Source of the DNA: Arthrobacter sp. ZGTC131
GTDB lineage: Bacteria; Actinomycetota; Actinomycetes; Actinomycetales; Micrococcaceae
Direction of reading: 5' to 3'
Assembly: GCF_002929275.1 (NCBI RefSeq)
Contig: NZ_PJIK01000005.1
Span: 1 to 64,000 of the forward strand
Length of the DNA stretch: 64,000 nt
The position numbers and the translations under genes are program-made. Shown here in pieces: positions 49,527 to 59,633 of this stretch. The notes beneath the pieces were generated by a model. That model was not told the origin of the DNA. It saw nothing but the letters and a program-made list of their open reading frames with translations, and searched no databases. Positions within the stretch are counted from its first letter, which is position 1; every line of letters begins with the position of its first letter.

Positions 49527-50406
49527 GGTTGCGGGCCCCGCGGCCGCGGCGGCCTCCGTTGAAACGGCCGGCCGGGAGTCCTTCGGCTCCCGGCTGGGCC
49601 GGGCCATGGCCGATCGCGGCCCCCTGTGCGTCGGCATCGATCCCCACCCTGCGCTGTTGGCCAGCTGGGGACTGAACGACGACGCCGCGGGCCTGGAGCG
49701 CTTCTCACTGACCGTCCTGGAGGCCGTGGGTTCCCTTGCTGCCGCGGTCAAGCCGCAGGTGGCGCTCTACGAGCGCCACGGTTCCGCCGGCATGGCCGCC
49801 CTCGAGCGGACGCTTGCCGCCGCAGCGGAAGCCGGCGTGCTGAGCATCGCCGACGCCAAGCGCGGAGACATCGGCTCCACCATGGCCGCGTACGCTGACG
49901 CGTGGCTGCGCGACGGCTCGTCCCTCGCGGCGGATTCCGTGACCCTGAGCCCCTATCTGGGGTTCGAGTCGCTCCGCCCGGCCCTAGATCTCGCGGCAGC
50001 CCACGGCCGCGGCGTCTTTGTCCTGGCCCTGACCTCCAACCCGGAGGGTGCCTCAGTCCAGCACGTGGGCGGAAGCGACTCCGTGGCACGCCGAATTGTC
50101 CAGGCGGCTGCCGGCGAAAACGCCCGGTACGCAGGACCGCTGGGTTCAGTGGGCCTGGTGGTCGGCGCCACCGTGGGGACGGCGTTGTCGGACCTCCACC
50201 TGGACCTGGAGGCAGTCCGCGGGCCCATCCTGGCTCCCGGCCTGGGCGCACAGGGGGCCACCCCTGCGGACCTGCGGCGGACGTTCGGCCCGGCGTACCC
50301 GCAGGTGCTGGGGACGTCCAGCCGGGACATCCTCAAGGCGGGCCCGGGGGTCCGGGAACTGACCGACGCGGCGGCGCGTACCCTTGAGGGACTCCGCGTC
50401 GAATAG
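49519..50406 (+). CDS. pyrF: Orotidine 5'-phosphate decarboxylase (mycobacterial group)
   Basis: 295 residues of the longer pyrF group: [33 protein letters not shown], and the catalytic Lys/Asp segment [22 protein letters not shown]. It forms UMP. pyrD and pyrE are not in this window. I chose ATG 49519, which overlaps the carB stop by eight bases. Confidence 0.95.
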
Positions 50407-50502
50407 TCCATTGATTTCTCTGGTCGGCAAGGAGTAGGTTCAGGAAAAGTCCAACGCCCGCCTTGGCCTTGGATCCGCTGGATGACCCCGGGGGAAATGA
50501 CC

Positions 50503-50820
50503 GTGAGCTTACGACCCTTGTCTCCGCAGGAACGAGCCGATGCGTTGAAGAAGGCCGCGGCGGCGAGGGCTGCCAGGGCTGCCACAAAGGAGAGACTCAA
50601 AACCGGGGACCTGTCCATCGCCCAGGTGCTGGACTCCGGGGGCACAGAGGAAGCGATCGCCCGCATGCGCGTCTCCGAACTGCTCGAAGCGCTGCCGGGG
50701 ATCGGAAAGGTCCGGGCTGCCGCCATCATGGACAACCTGGGCATCGCAGCTTCGCGTCGGGTGCGGGGGCTGGGCATCCACCAGCGCCGGGCGCTGGTAG
50801 ATTTTATGAACGAGAAATAG
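50503..50820 (+). CDS. mihF: Actinobacterial integration host factor (mIHF)
   Basis: 105 residues; basic helical N-terminus ([28 protein letters not shown]) and a helix-two-turn-helix DNA-binding segment ([25 protein letters not shown]). This nucleoid protein is essential in mycobacteria and unrelated to E. coli IHF. GTG 50503 fits the usual MSLRPL start and has GGGGGA 7 bases upstream; longer starts at 50482 and 50497 are less likely. Confidence 0.92.
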   Translation: MSLRPLSPQERADALKKAAAARAARAATKERLKTGDLSIAQVLDSGGTEEAIARMRVSELLEALPGIGKVRAAAIMDNLGIAASRRVRGLGIHQRRALVDFMNEK

Positions 50821-50863
50821 ATTCATCCGCACAGAGTTATCTGAACACCGCCCAAAGGAATAC

Positions 50864-51436
50864 GTGAGCAAGAAACCCGGACTGACAGTCCTCGCAGGTC
50901 CTACGGCTGTTGGCAAAGGCACCGTGTCCACCTATATCCGCGATAATTACCCCGAGGTCTGGCTGTCCGTTTCGGCTACCACCCGCGCGCCGCGGCCCGG
51001 GGAGGTCGATGGAGTGCACTACTTCTTCAAGTCGAAGGAGGAGTTCGAGTCGTTGGTGGCCGCCGGCGAATTCCTGGAATGGGCCGTGGTGCACGGACAG
51101 AACACCTATGGCACGCTGAAGAGCACGGTCAACGACGCCATTGCCGAGGGCCGCTCGGTGCTGCTGGAGATCGATTTGCAGGGCGCACGCCAGGTCAAGG
51201 ACGCCGTTCCCGACGCGCAGTTCGTCTTCCTGGCACCCCCCAGTTGGGACGAAATGGTCCGGCGCCTGGTGGGCCGCGGCACAGAAAGCGCCGAGGAACA
51301 GCAGCGCAGGCTGGAAACCGCTAAACTAGAACTTGCCGCTGAGCCGGAGTTCGATCACACGGTCATCAATGATGACGTTCGACGGGCAGCGGACGAGCTT
51401 GTTTCACTCATGGGGCTGACCCCGAACCCGCGCTAG
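50864..51436 (+). CDS. gmk: Guanylate kinase
   Basis: 190 residues; P-loop [14 protein letters not shown]-binding [34 protein letters not shown] and the lid [13 protein letters not shown]. It turns GMP into GDP. GTG start with AAAGGAA upstream. Confidence 0.97.
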   Translation: MSKKPGLTVLAGPTAVGKGTVSTYIRDNYPEVWLSVSATTRAPRPGEVDGVHYFFKSKEEFESLVAAGEFLEWAVVHGQNTYGTLKSTVNDAIAEGRSVLLEIDLQGARQVKDAVPDAQFVFLAPPSWDEMVRRLVGRGTESAEEQQRRLETAKLELAAEPEFDHTVINDDVRRAADELVSLMGLTPNPR

Positions 51437-51475
51437 GCGCCGGATCGTGCCAGCCCGTTAGAATTTGGAGAATTC

Positions 51476-51736
51476 GTGTCCACGAACCTTGAAGGCATCA
51501 TCAACCCGCCGATCGACGAGCTGCTGAAGGCTGCCGATTCGAAGTACGGACTGGTGATTTTCGGTGCCAAGCGTGCGCGCCAGATCAACGCTTACTACGC
51601 CCAGCTGCACGAGGGCCTGTTCGAGTACGTTGGACCGCTGGTCGACACCAAGCTGAACGAGAAGTCGCTGTCCATCGCGCTGCGCGAGATCAACGAAGGC
51701 AAACTGGTCGCCACTCCGGTCGAAGCTGCAGAGTAA
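51476..51736 (+). CDS. rpoZ: RNA polymerase omega subunit
   Basis: 86 residues; [36 protein letters not shown] is the actinobacterial omega signature and [16 protein letters not shown] the C-terminal helix. It helps assemble and stabilise RNA polymerase. GTG start, GGAG 7 bases upstream, and a -10-like TAGAAT shortly before. Confidence 0.95.
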   Translation: MSTNLEGIINPPIDELLKAADSKYGLVIFGAKRARQINAYYAQLHEGLFEYVGPLVDTKLNEKSLSIALREINEGKLVATPVEAAE

Positions 51737-51776
51737 CTTCCGCAGAGTAAACAGACTGCCTGTTGACGGAGGTCAC

Positions 51777-53039
51777 GTGCGCATAGTCCTCGGAGTCGGG
51801 GGAGGGATTGCCGCCTACAAGGTGGCGTCGCTCCTCCGGCTTTTTACTGAAGCCGGCCACGACGTCACGGTCATTCCCACCGAAGCGGCCACCCGCTTCG
51901 TCGGCGTGGCAACCTGGGAGGCGCTCTCCGGAAACCCGGTGACCAACAGCGTCTTCGACGACGTCCACCTGGTCAACCACGTCCGGCTCGGTCACGAGGC
52001 CGACCTGATGGTCGTGGCTCCCGCGACCGCAGACCTGCTGGCCCGCGCCGCGACCGGTCAGGCCAGCGACCTCCTCACCAACACGTTGCTCATGGCCAGC
52101 GGCCCCGTGCTCTTCGCCCCCGCCATGCACACCGAAATGTGGCAGCACCCCGCAACGCAGGCGAACGTCGAAACGCTCCGCAGCCGGGGCGCAACCGTGC
52201 TGGAACCCGCCAGCGGGCGCCTGACCGGCTCGGACTCCGGTCCGGGCCGCTTGCCCGAACCCGAGGCCATCTTTGAAGCGGCCATGGCGCTGGCCCGCGG
52301 CCTGCAGGAGACCGCTCCGGGGCATGGCGGGGCCGAGGTCCCGCTCTTCCCGCTCACCGGCCGGACCGTGACCATCAGCGCCGGCGGCACCCGGGAACCC
52401 CTGGACCCCGTCCGGTTCCTCGGAAACCGCTCCTCCGGGAAGCAGGGCGTCGCACTGGCCGCGGCGGCCCGCGACGCCGGAGCAACGGTGCGGCTCATCG
52501 CCGCCCACATGGAGGTGCCCGCTCCGTCGGGCGTCGAAGTCGTGGAGGTCGAAACGGCGCTGCAGCTTCGGGAAGCCGTCCTTACGGCGGCAGTCGATTC
52601 CGACGTCGTCATCATGGCCGCGGCGGTGGCGGATTTTCGCCCCGCAGACGTCTCCGGCACCAAAATCAAGAAGCGGGACGATTCCGCCGACCCCGTCATC
52701 ACGCTCATCCGGAATCCCGATATCCTCCATGAACTCGTCGCCGTCCGCGACGCCGGGGGCAACAGCCAGCTGGTGGTCGGGTTCGCCGCCGAAACGGGCG
52801 ACGCCCACGGCGACGTCCTCGGGTACGCCGAGGAGAAGCTGAAACGCAAGGGCTGCGACCTTCTTGTGGTCAACCATGTGGGTTCGGACAAGGTTTTCGG
52901 GCAGGACCACAACTCCGTGGTCATCCTTTCGCGGACCGGCTCCGAACCCCAATCGGCGTCCGGCTCCAAACAGGACGTGGCCGCCGTCGTCATCGATCGC
53001 GTCAGCGCCGAGCTGAGCAAGGTCTTTCCGCGAACCTGA
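51777..53039 (+). CDS. coaBC: Phosphopantothenoylcysteine synthetase/decarboxylase CoaBC
   Basis: 420 residues: N-terminal flavin-dependent decarboxylase (GVGGGIAAYKVASLLRLF, with APAMHTEMWQHPA) and C-terminal CTP-dependent synthetase (SAGGTREPLDPVRFLGNRSSGKQG, AAVADFRP, KIKK). It carries out two steps of coenzyme A synthesis. GTG start with GGAGG. No promoter is obvious, so it is probably read on from rpoZ. Confidence 0.96.
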   Translation: MRIVLGVGGGIAAYKVASLLRLFTEAGHDVTVIPTEAATRFVGVATWEALSGNPVTNSVFDDVHLVNHVRLGHEADLMVVAPATADLLARAATGQASDLLTNTLLMASGPVLFAPAMHTEMWQHPATQANVETLRSRGATVLEPASGRLTGSDSGPGRLPEPEAIFEAAMALARGLQETAPGHGGAEVPLFPLTGRTVTISAGGTREPLDPVRFLGNRSSGKQGVALAAAARDAGATVRLIAAHMEVPAPSGVEVVEVETALQLREAVLTAAVDSDVVIMAAAVADFRPADVSGTKIKKRDDSADPVITLIRNPDILHELVAVRDAGGNSQLVVGFAAETGDAHGDVLGYAEEKLKRKGCDLLVVNHVGSDKVFGQDHNSVVILSRTGSEPQSASGSKQDVAAVVIDRVSAELSKVFPRT

Positions 53040-53103
53040 CGGGCGTAAGGAACGTCTCCTTCGCATTCGGACACACGCTGACGCCCGCCCGTTTGCCAAC
53101 CAG

Positions 53104-53118
53104 TAAGGTAGTTGAGTG
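53104..53118 (+). promoter_or_regulatory. metK: Probable leaderless promoter of metK
   Basis: TAAGGT (53104-53109) ends exactly 6 bases before GTG 53116 and there is no ribosome site. This leaves no room for a SAM riboswitch. Confidence 0.5.
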
Positions 53119-54351
53119 ACTTTACCGCTGCACATTCCAGAATCCCACGGGTCCGTACCGTCCGCGCTCCGGCTCTTCACGTCGGAGTCGGTCACCGAAG
53201 GCCACCCGGACAAGATCTGTGACCAGATCAGTGACGCGATCCTGGACGCCCTGCTCGCCAAGGACCCTGAGTCGCGGGTGGCCGTGGAGACCATGGCCAC
53301 CACCGGCCTGGTCCACGTAGCCGGCGAGGTCACCACGGACGCCTACGTCGAGATCCCGCAGATCGTCCGCGAAACCATCCTGGGCATCGGCTACGACTCG
53401 TCCGCCAACGGCTTCGACGGCGCCCGTTGCGGTGTGTCCGTCTCCATCGGCCAGCAGTCGAACGACATCGCCGGCGGAGTCTTCAATTCGCTGGAAGCCC
53501 GCGAAGGCCGCCAGGTGGACGACTACGATCTTCAGGGCGCCGGGGACCAGGGTCTTATGTTCGGCTACGCCAGCGATGAGACGCCCTCCTACATGCCTAC
53601 CCCGATCTGGATCGCCCACCGGCTCTCCGAGCGGCTCACCGAAGTGCGGAAGAGCGGCGAGCTGTCGTACCTGCGGCCGGATGGTAAGACCCAGGCCACC
53701 ATCGGGTACGACGGCGACCGGCCGGTCTCTGTCGAGACCATCGTGATCTCCAGCCAGCACGCCGAGGGATTCAGCCTCGACCAGCTTCGCGCCGATCTCG
53801 CCTCGCACGTGATCGACCCCGTGCTCGCCCTCGCAAACCTGGATATCTCCCGGACAGCCAACATCCTCAACCCCGCCGGCGCGTTTGTGATCGGCGGACC
53901 GGTCGGCGATGCCGGACTCACCGGCCGCAAGATCATCGTCGACACCTACGGCGGCATGGCACGCCACGGCGGCGGCGCCTTCTCCGGCAAGGACCCGTCG
54001 AAGGTGGACCGCTCCGCGGCGTACGCCATGCGCTGGGTTGCCAAGAACGTGGTGGCAGCCGGTCTGGCCAAGCGGGCCGAGATCCAGATCGCCTACGCGA
54101 TCGGCCAGGCCCGTCCCGTGGGCACGTACGTGGAAACGTTCGGAACCGAAACCGTGGATCCTGCCAAGATCAGTGCCGCGATCGCTGAGATCTTTGATCT
54201 CCGGCCGCGCGCCATCATCGATGCGCTCGACCTCAAGCGCCCCATCTACGCCAAGACCGCCGCCCACGGCCACTTCGGCCGTGACGATCCCGACTTCACG
54301 TGGGAGCGCCTGGACCGCGTGGAAGACCTCAAGGCGTACTTCAACGCCTAG
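53116..54351 (+). CDS. metK: S-adenosylmethionine synthase
   Basis: 411 residues; [76 protein letters not shown]. It makes SAM from methionine and ATP and would supply S-adenosylmethionine for methylation. Usual length. Confidence 0.98.
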   Translation: MTLPLHIPESHGSVPSALRLFTSESVTEGHPDKICDQISDAILDALLAKDPESRVAVETMATTGLVHVAGEVTTDAYVEIPQIVRETILGIGYDSSANGFDGARCGVSVSIGQQSNDIAGGVFNSLEAREGRQVDDYDLQGAGDQGLMFGYASDETPSYMPTPIWIAHRLSERLTEVRKSGELSYLRPDGKTQATIGYDGDRPVSVETIVISSQHAEGFSLDQLRADLASHVIDPVLALANLDISRTANILNPAGAFVIGGPVGDAGLTGRKIIVDTYGGMARHGGGAFSGKDPSKVDRSAAYAMRWVAKNVVAAGLAKRAEIQIAYAIGQARPVGTYVETFGTETVDPAKISAAIAEIFDLRPRAIIDALDLKRPIYAKTAAHGHFGRDDPDFTWERLDRVEDLKAYFNA

Positions 54352-54433
54352 GCCGTTGCCCCGAAGGCGTCAGCAGCCAGGAATGTCACACCCGTGTGCT
54401 TGGCTGGTGGTCAATTCAGGACGGAGGTAGGCG

Positions 54434-56581
54434 TTGATGTCTGACGGCATGCCTGACCAGCCCCTGCAGCTTTCCCTGCTGCAGGGGTTTCCCGCCAGTG
54501 CCCGGACCGCTGAGGGCCCGCCGTTGGCCAGCGTTAACCCGGTGGCGCGGGTGCTGATCGAATCGTCCCTGCCGCACCTGGACCGGCCTTTCGATTACAG
54601 CGTGCCGGCAGAACTCGATGAAACCGCGCAGCCTGGCGTCCGGGTCAAAGTAAAGTTCAGTGGCCAGGAACTGAGTGGCTACATCCTGGACCGGGCCGAG
54701 GAGTCCGACGCCGGCCATGTCCTGGTGCCGCTCCATAAAATCGTCTCGCCGGTCGCAGTTCTCACCCCTGAACTTCGGGAGCTCGCCGGCCGTGTTGCCG
54801 CCCGGTACGCGGGCACGGTCAGTGACGTGCTCCGCGTTGCCATACCGCCCAGGGTGGTCAAGGTGGAGAAGGAAATCGCGGCCGAGGACGCGCCGCCGCC
54901 GGTGGCCGTTTTCCCTCCCGGTGCCGAACCCGTTCCAGTTCCCGTTTCCGGTGCCGTAGCCGGATGGGCAGACTACCGGAACGGCGCCGCGTTTCTCCGA
55001 CACCTGAGCGCAGGCGGGTCGCCCCGCGCGGTCCTGAGCGCCCTGCAGGGTTTCGGCCCGGACGGCTGGCCCCGGCTCCTTGCCGGGGCGGTAGCCGCCG
55101 TTCGGCAGTCCGGCCGGGGCGCGGTGGTGGTTGTCCCTGACTACCGTGACCTGGACCGGGTGCAGTCCGCCATGGAGGAGTTCCTGCCTGCCGGAGATGT
55201 CGCCCGACTCACTGCAGACGACGGCCAGACGCCCAGGTACCGCAGCTACGTGCGGGTTCTCAACGGCACTGCCGGCGTGGCGGTGGGCACGCGCTCCGCA
55301 GCCTACGCGCCGGTCCGGAACCTCGGCCTGGTGGTCTGCTGGGACGACGGCGACGATCTCCATGTGGAGCAGCGCTCCCCGTACGCCCACTCCCGGGAAG
55401 TGCTCCTGCTCCGGGCGGAGCAGGAAGGCGCCGCGTGCCTGATGGCGGGGCACACCCGCAGCACGGAACTGCAGCGCCTCGTGGATGCAGGCTGGGCCAT
55501 GCCCGTGGAGGCTGAGCGCAGTGTGGTCCGCCGGACCGTTCCCCGCGTGCTCAACACCGCCGACAGCTTCGAAATGGAACGGGATCCCCTGGCCAGGATG
55601 GCGCGCCTGCCCGGCGCAGCGTGGCGGACGGCCAAGGAAGGACTGGAACGGGGCCCGGTCCTCGTGCAGGTTGCGCGCTCCGGGTACGCGCCGTCGCTGG
55701 CCTGCGAGACGTGCCGCGAGTCCGCCCGCTGCCAGTCTTGCCAGGGTCCGTTGGCCATTGCCGGCGCGTCCGCCGTGCCGCAGTGCCGGTGGTGCTCGAC
55801 GCCGGCGCCGGCCTGGCGCTGCAGCCACTGCAGCGGCGCCCGGCTGCGCCGCGGTGCCACGGGGGTTCTGCGCACCGCCGAAGAGCTGGGGAGGGCCTTC
55901 CCGGGCAAGGCCGTCGTGACCTCCTCCGGGGACCATGTCAAAGCCACCGTCGCGGACACCGGGGCACTGATCGTGGCCACCGTGGGTGCCGAGCCGGTCG
56001 CCGCCGGCGGCTATGCGGCCGCCCTGCTGCTCGACGGCGATTCGCTGCTGCGCCGCGAAAACCTGCGGGCGGGGGAGGACGCGGTCCGGCGCTGGTTCAA
56101 TGCCGCTGCCCTCGTGCGCCCGGCCAAGGAGGGCGGCATTGTGGTGATCACGGCCGACGACACCGCCGCCGTGGGCGCGCTGCTCCGCTGGGACCCGGCC
56201 GGATATGCGCAGCGCGAGCTGGCACTGCGCACCGAACTGCAGCTTCCGCCGGCGGTCAGGGTGGCGTCGGTGACCGGGGGACGCACCGCCGTCGGCCATT
56301 TCACAGCCTCGGTCACGAAGTTTCTCGAAGGGGAGGGCGTGGAGCTGCGCATCGCAGGCCCTGCGCCGCTGGTTCCTTCTCCGCACGTGCCGGCGCCGGG
56401 GCAGGGCGCCGGCGGGGCACCAGCGAGGGCCGGGGCCGAGGACGTCCGCACCCTGTTGTTCATCCCGTACGGCCAGGCCAGCACCGTGACCAGGCTGCTC
56501 AGGGCAGCGAAGGCGGCCAGTGCGGCCAAGCGCAGCGAAGACCCAGTGCAGCTGCGGCTCGACGGCGTGGACGTCCTCTAG
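54434..56581 (+). CDS. priA: Primosomal protein N' (PriA), actinobacterial form without helicase motifs
   Basis: 715 residues. The N-terminal DNA-binding domain (ARVLIESSLPHLDRPFDYSVP) and zinc-finger cysteines (CETCRESARCQSCQ...CRWC...CSHCSGARLRR) are present, but the Walker A GSGKT and DEEH motifs of helicase PriA are absent; a WDDGDD segment stands where DEEH is expected. Such proteins are thought to support replication restart without unwinding. SD GGAGGT is upstream. The gene follows metK by 82 bases. Confidence 0.9.
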   Translation: MMSDGMPDQPLQLSLLQGFPASARTAEGPPLASVNPVARVLIESSLPHLDRPFDYSVPAELDETAQPGVRVKVKFSGQELSGYILDRAEESDAGHVLVPLHKIVSPVAVLTPELRELAGRVAARYAGTVSDVLRVAIPPRVVKVEKEIAAEDAPPPVAVFPPGAEPVPVPVSGAVAGWADYRNGAAFLRHLSAGGSPRAVLSALQGFGPDGWPRLLAGAVAAVRQSGRGAVVVVPDYRDLDRVQSAMEEFLPAGDVARLTADDGQTPRYRSYVRVLNGTAGVAVGTRSAAYAPVRNLGLVVCWDDGDDLHVEQRSPYAHSREVLLLRAEQEGAACLMAGHTRSTELQRLVDAGWAMPVEAERSVVRRTVPRVLNTADSFEMERDPLARMARLPGAAWRTAKEGLERGPVLVQVARSGYAPSLACETCRESARCQSCQGPLAIAGASAVPQCRWCSTPAPAWRCSHCSGARLRRGATGVLRTAEELGRAFPGKAVVTSSGDHVKATVADTGALIVATVGAEPVAAGGYAAALLLDGDSLLRRENLRAGEDAVRRWFNAAALVRPAKEGGIVVITADDTAAVGALLRWDPAGYAQRELALRTELQLPPAVRVASVTGGRTAVGHFTASVTKFLEGEGVELRIAGPAPLVPSPHVPAPGQGAGGAPARAGAEDVRTLLFIPYGQASTVTRLLRAAKAASAAKRSEDPVQLRLDGVDVL

Positions 56582-56620
56582 TCAGGCCTGGCGGCTAGTC
56601 ATGCCTGCCGGCTTGGCAGG

Positions 56621-57697
56621 CTAGCGGGCGCGGAGTGCAACCACTTCCGCTGCGACGTCAACCAGCTGCCGGGCGGAGGCGTCCCAGCTGAACTCGTTGG
56701 CTCGTTCCACCGAGCGCCGGGACACTTCCTGCCAGTGCCGGTCGTCGCCGAGGCCGCGGACGGCCGCGGCAAAGGCATCGGGCGACTCCGGGTCCACATA
56801 CGCGGCGACGTCGGCGCCCACCTCACGGAAAATCGGAATGTCGCTGGCGATGACGGGGGTGCCCAGCGCCATGGCCTCCACGAGGGGCAGGCCGTAGCCC
56901 TCCGCCTTCGACAGGCTGACCAGCGCCGTGGTGCGCTTGAGCAGCGCGGTGTATTCGTCGTCGGTAACGCCGTTATGGAAGACGACGTCCGCGCTGGCGG
57001 GAATCACGGCCTCGAGTTCGGCGCGGCGCTGCGGCGTGATCCGGCTGAGCAGGTGCAGCGTGTAGCCGGAGAGCTCCGCCATCCCGGCGAGCATGGTCTC
57101 CACGTTCTTGTACGGCATGAACGAACCCATGTAGAGCAGGGTTTTGTCGGCCCCCGCTGCGGGGTCGCGGGGGAGCTGCGCGGGCTGCGGGGCGTTGCTG
57201 ACAATGCGAACAGGACGGTTGGTCAGCCGGTACTTGGCCATCAGCGCCTCCGTGGTCCGGCTGATGGTGGCCACGATGTCCGCGCGGTTGAGCAGGAGCC
57301 GCTGGGGCCAGAATGCCTTGTGGTAGAGCCGCCACAGGATGCGGACCGGAGCCGGCAGGAAGCCCGGCGGCTCCGGGTGCTCGTAGTAGATCAGGTCGTG
57401 CAGCGTCAGCACCAGGCCGTACTTCCGCCCCCACGTGCCCATGGTCTGCATGGGGCACACCACCACGTCGGCGCCAAGTTCATTGACCTTCCGGGCCACG
57501 AACAGCTCCTCGGGGGAGAGCGGACTGTTGATCAGCGTGTAGGGCACATCCGGCAGGAGGGCCAGCTGGCCGGGGTCGCAGATGAGCATGGAGACGTCGG
57601 CGATTTTCGAAGCCGCGGCGATGAGGCTCGCGCCGTAGCGGCTGATGCCGTCATGGTGGTCCGTCCGGGTGAAACGGGCGTCGATGACAATTTTCAC
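56621..57697 (-). CDS. GT4-type glycosyltransferase
   Basis: 358 residues of the GT-B fold: DARFTRTDHHDGISRYG near the N-terminus, the second-domain start LLYMGSFMPYKNVETMLAGM and the nucleotide-sugar site SKAEGYGLPLVEAMALGTPVIASDIPIFREV with the E-x7-E pattern. It probably adds a sugar to a cell-surface or lipid acceptor. It is the last gene of a minus-strand trio and overlaps the hydrolase gene by 4 bases. Confidence 0.9.
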   Translation of the reverse strand: MKIVIDARFTRTDHHDGISRYGASLIAAASKIADVSMLICDPGQLALLPDVPYTLINSPLSPEELFVARKVNELGADVVVCPMQTMGTWGRKYGLVLTLHDLIYYEHPEPPGFLPAPVRILWRLYHKAFWPQRLLLNRADIVATISRTTEALMAKYRLTNRPVRIVSNAPQPAQLPRDPAAGADKTLLYMGSFMPYKNVETMLAGMAELSGYTLHLLSRITPQRRAELEAVIPASADVVFHNGVTDDEYTALLKRTTALVSLSKAEGYGLPLVEAMALGTPVIASDIPIFREVGADVAAYVDPESPDAFAAAVRGLGDDRHWQEVSRRSVERANEFSWDASARQLVDVAAEVVALRAR

Positions 57698-58623
57698 GCG
57701 GGGTGGTCCTTCAGGAAGCGTCGGATGAAAGCGGCGGCCGGTTCCGGTGTTTCGTAGTGGATCAGGTGCCCGACGCCGGGAATCACGTCCAGCTCGACGT
57801 CCGGGAGCAGAGCGGCAAGCTTGTGCTGGTCCTTCAGCAGGGCGATTTCATCCTTTTCCCCGGCGATCAGCAGGACCGGAAGGGTGAGCTCCCCGGCCAC
57901 CTCGGCCACGTTGCTGCTGACTGATGCCGTAAAGGATTCCAGCAGGCTCTCGCGGTTGGCGAAGGCGCTGAAGTAGGCATGGTGCTGCCCGTGAATGAAA
58001 TTCAGGAGCTCCTTGTCCTTTGTCTTGGCCATGGCCATGCTCATGACCCTGACAATGAGCCCGCTCCGCAGCAGAAGCAGGCCCAAGCCCCGGGGGAGCC
58101 GGGCCGAGAGCCGGTAGTAGAGAACGGCAAGCCTGGTCATGGCGCCCTTGGCTCCTTCCAGGGCCGGCGCGGCAATGGGGTTGACCAGGATCAGCGGCCG
58201 CACAGCCCCCGGATGGCTGGCGACGAAGTGGGCCGCCACGATGGAGCCGAAGGAGTGTCCCAGCAGCACGGTGTCCGGGCCAAGGTCCAACGCCGCCATG
58301 AAGTCGCTGATGAACTGACCGTAGCGGCGGACGCTGTGGCCGTCGTCGGCAAAGGCATCTGAACTGCCGAATCCGGGGAGGTCCGGCATGATCAGCCGCA
58401 TTTCGGGCAGCTGGTCTGCGACCCGCAACAGCCCGTGGTGATCGCCGCGGAAGCCGTGGATCACCAGGATGGTGCGTGTCTGTGGCGTCGTCCGCACGGG
58501 TTCGTAGGTCCAGTACGCCACAGTGGTGCCCTGCAGGTCGACGTCGGAGGCCGTGGTTCTGGCTGCAAGGTCGCGGCTGAAAAAGGACGGCGTAGTGGAC
58601 GGCTCGGAGTCTGCTGTTTGCAT
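57694..58623 (-). CDS. Alpha/beta fold hydrolase
   Basis: 309 residues; VIHGFRGDHHGLLRVADQL (oxyanion loop), nucleophile elbow LLGHSFGSIVA with Ser, and the C-terminal acid/His pair in LIAGEKDEIALL and IPGVGHLIHYETP. Substrate unknown. Twelve bases after the reductase gene and overlapping the glycosyltransferase gene, so it is part of the same operon. Confidence 0.88.
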   Translation of the reverse strand: MQTADSEPSTTPSFFSRDLAARTTASDVDLQGTTVAYWTYEPVRTTPQTRTILVIHGFRGDHHGLLRVADQLPEMRLIMPDLPGFGSSDAFADDGHSVRRYGQFISDFMAALDLGPDTVLLGHSFGSIVAAHFVASHPGAVRPLILVNPIAAPALEGAKGAMTRLAVLYYRLSARLPRGLGLLLLRSGLIVRVMSMAMAKTKDKELLNFIHGQHHAYFSAFANRESLLESFTASVSSNVAEVAGELTLPVLLIAGEKDEIALLKDQHKLAALLPDVELDVIPGVGHLIHYETPEPAAAFIRRFLKDHPA

Positions 58624-58635
58624 GCTGAGTGGATC

Positions 58636-59505
58636 CTAGTTGACGTTGTCGGGGTGGGAGCCGGTGCGGTAGCCGCGGTCCAGGCCGGCGATGTCCGCCA
58701 TGTCCAGGGCGGAGAGTTCGAAGCGGAAAATATCGAGGTTCTCCCGGATCCTGTCGGCGGAGCTGGCCTTGGGAATGGCGATGTTGCCCAGCTGCAGCTG
58801 CCACCGCAGAATGACCTGGGCTGCCGTCACGTCATGCTCGGCGGCGAGCGCCAGGATGACGGGATCCTCCAGGACCTGGCCGCGGCCCAGCGGGCTCCAG
58901 GCCTCCGTGAGGATTCCCAGCTCCCGGTGCTTTTCGCGGAGTTCGGCCTGTTGCAGCCAGGGATGCAGCTCGATCTGGTTGACCGCGGGTATCACTTCGG
59001 CGGTCTCCAGCAGCTGGTCCAGGTGCTGTGGCTGGAAGTTTGATACTCCGATAGCCCGCACCTTCCCTTCGCGGTACAGCGTCTCAAGGGCGCGGTAGGT
59101 CTCCTGGAACAGTCCGCGCCTGGCGCAGGGCCAGTGGATCATGTACATGTCCACGTACTCGAGTCCAAGGTTGACCATGGACGTATCGAACGCGCGGAGT
59201 GTGGCGTCGTAGCCGTGGTCGTCGTTCCAGACCTTGGTGGTGATGAAGAGGTCTTCGCGCGACGTGGGCGGTGCGGCCTCGCCCGAACCGCCCCGGGCAG
59301 CCTCCACCCCGTACAGCGAAACGATTCCGCGGGCTACGCCGGATTCATTGCCGTACATTGCCGCCGTGTCGAAGTGCCGGTATCCCGCCTCAAGGGCCGT
59401 GGCCACCAACCTGGCAGCGTCCTCAGGCGGAACCTTGTAGAGCCCGAATCCCAACTGGTCGATCAGCACGCCGTTGTTCAGGCTGAGCCGGGGTGAGGTA
59501 ATCAT
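58636..59505 (-). CDS. Aldo/keto reductase
   Basis: 289 residues of the AKR5-like group: GFGLYKVPPEDA, the catalytic Tyr/Asp in FDTAAMYGNE, Lys in FITTKVWNDDHG and His in MYMIHWP, and IPKASSADRIRENLDIF for NADPH. It reduces small aldehydes or ketones. First gene of the trio. Confidence 0.93.
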   Translation of the reverse strand: MITSPRLSLNNGVLIDQLGFGLYKVPPEDAARLVATALEAGYRHFDTAAMYGNESGVARGIVSLYGVEAARGGSGEAAPPTSREDLFITTKVWNDDHGYDATLRAFDTSMVNLGLEYVDMYMIHWPCARRGLFQETYRALETLYREGKVRAIGVSNFQPQHLDQLLETAEVIPAVNQIELHPWLQQAELREKHRELGILTEAWSPLGRGQVLEDPVILALAAEHDVTAAQVILRWQLQLGNIAIPKASSADRIRENLDIFRFELSALDMADIAGLDRGYRTGSHPDNVN

Positions 59506-59518
59506 GGTTATGACTCTA
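59503..59518 (-). promoter_or_regulatory. Probable leaderless promoter of the reductase-hydrolase-glycosyltransferase operon
   Basis: On the minus strand TAGAGT (59518-59513) is followed by 7 bases (CATAACC) and the ATG at 59505. Confidence 0.45.
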
Positions 59519-59633
59519 CCGATACGGCGCAGGGACGCGTGGAACCGCCAGCGGCAGTGGCGGATGGGCCGCAGCCCTGCCGGCCGGGCATTTCACAAAA
59601 TCAAGACGACCGCTGCCGTGTAAGACTCAACGG

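Noticed and set aside
53040-53115. SAM riboswitch before metK
   Set aside because: The gap is only 76 bases and a -10 element abuts the start codon; no riboswitch core is seen.
56621-59505. Antibiotic or cell-wall glycan biosynthesis cluster
   Set aside because: Only three generic enzymes are present (reductase, hydrolase, glycosyltransferase), without carrier, export or pathway-specific genes.
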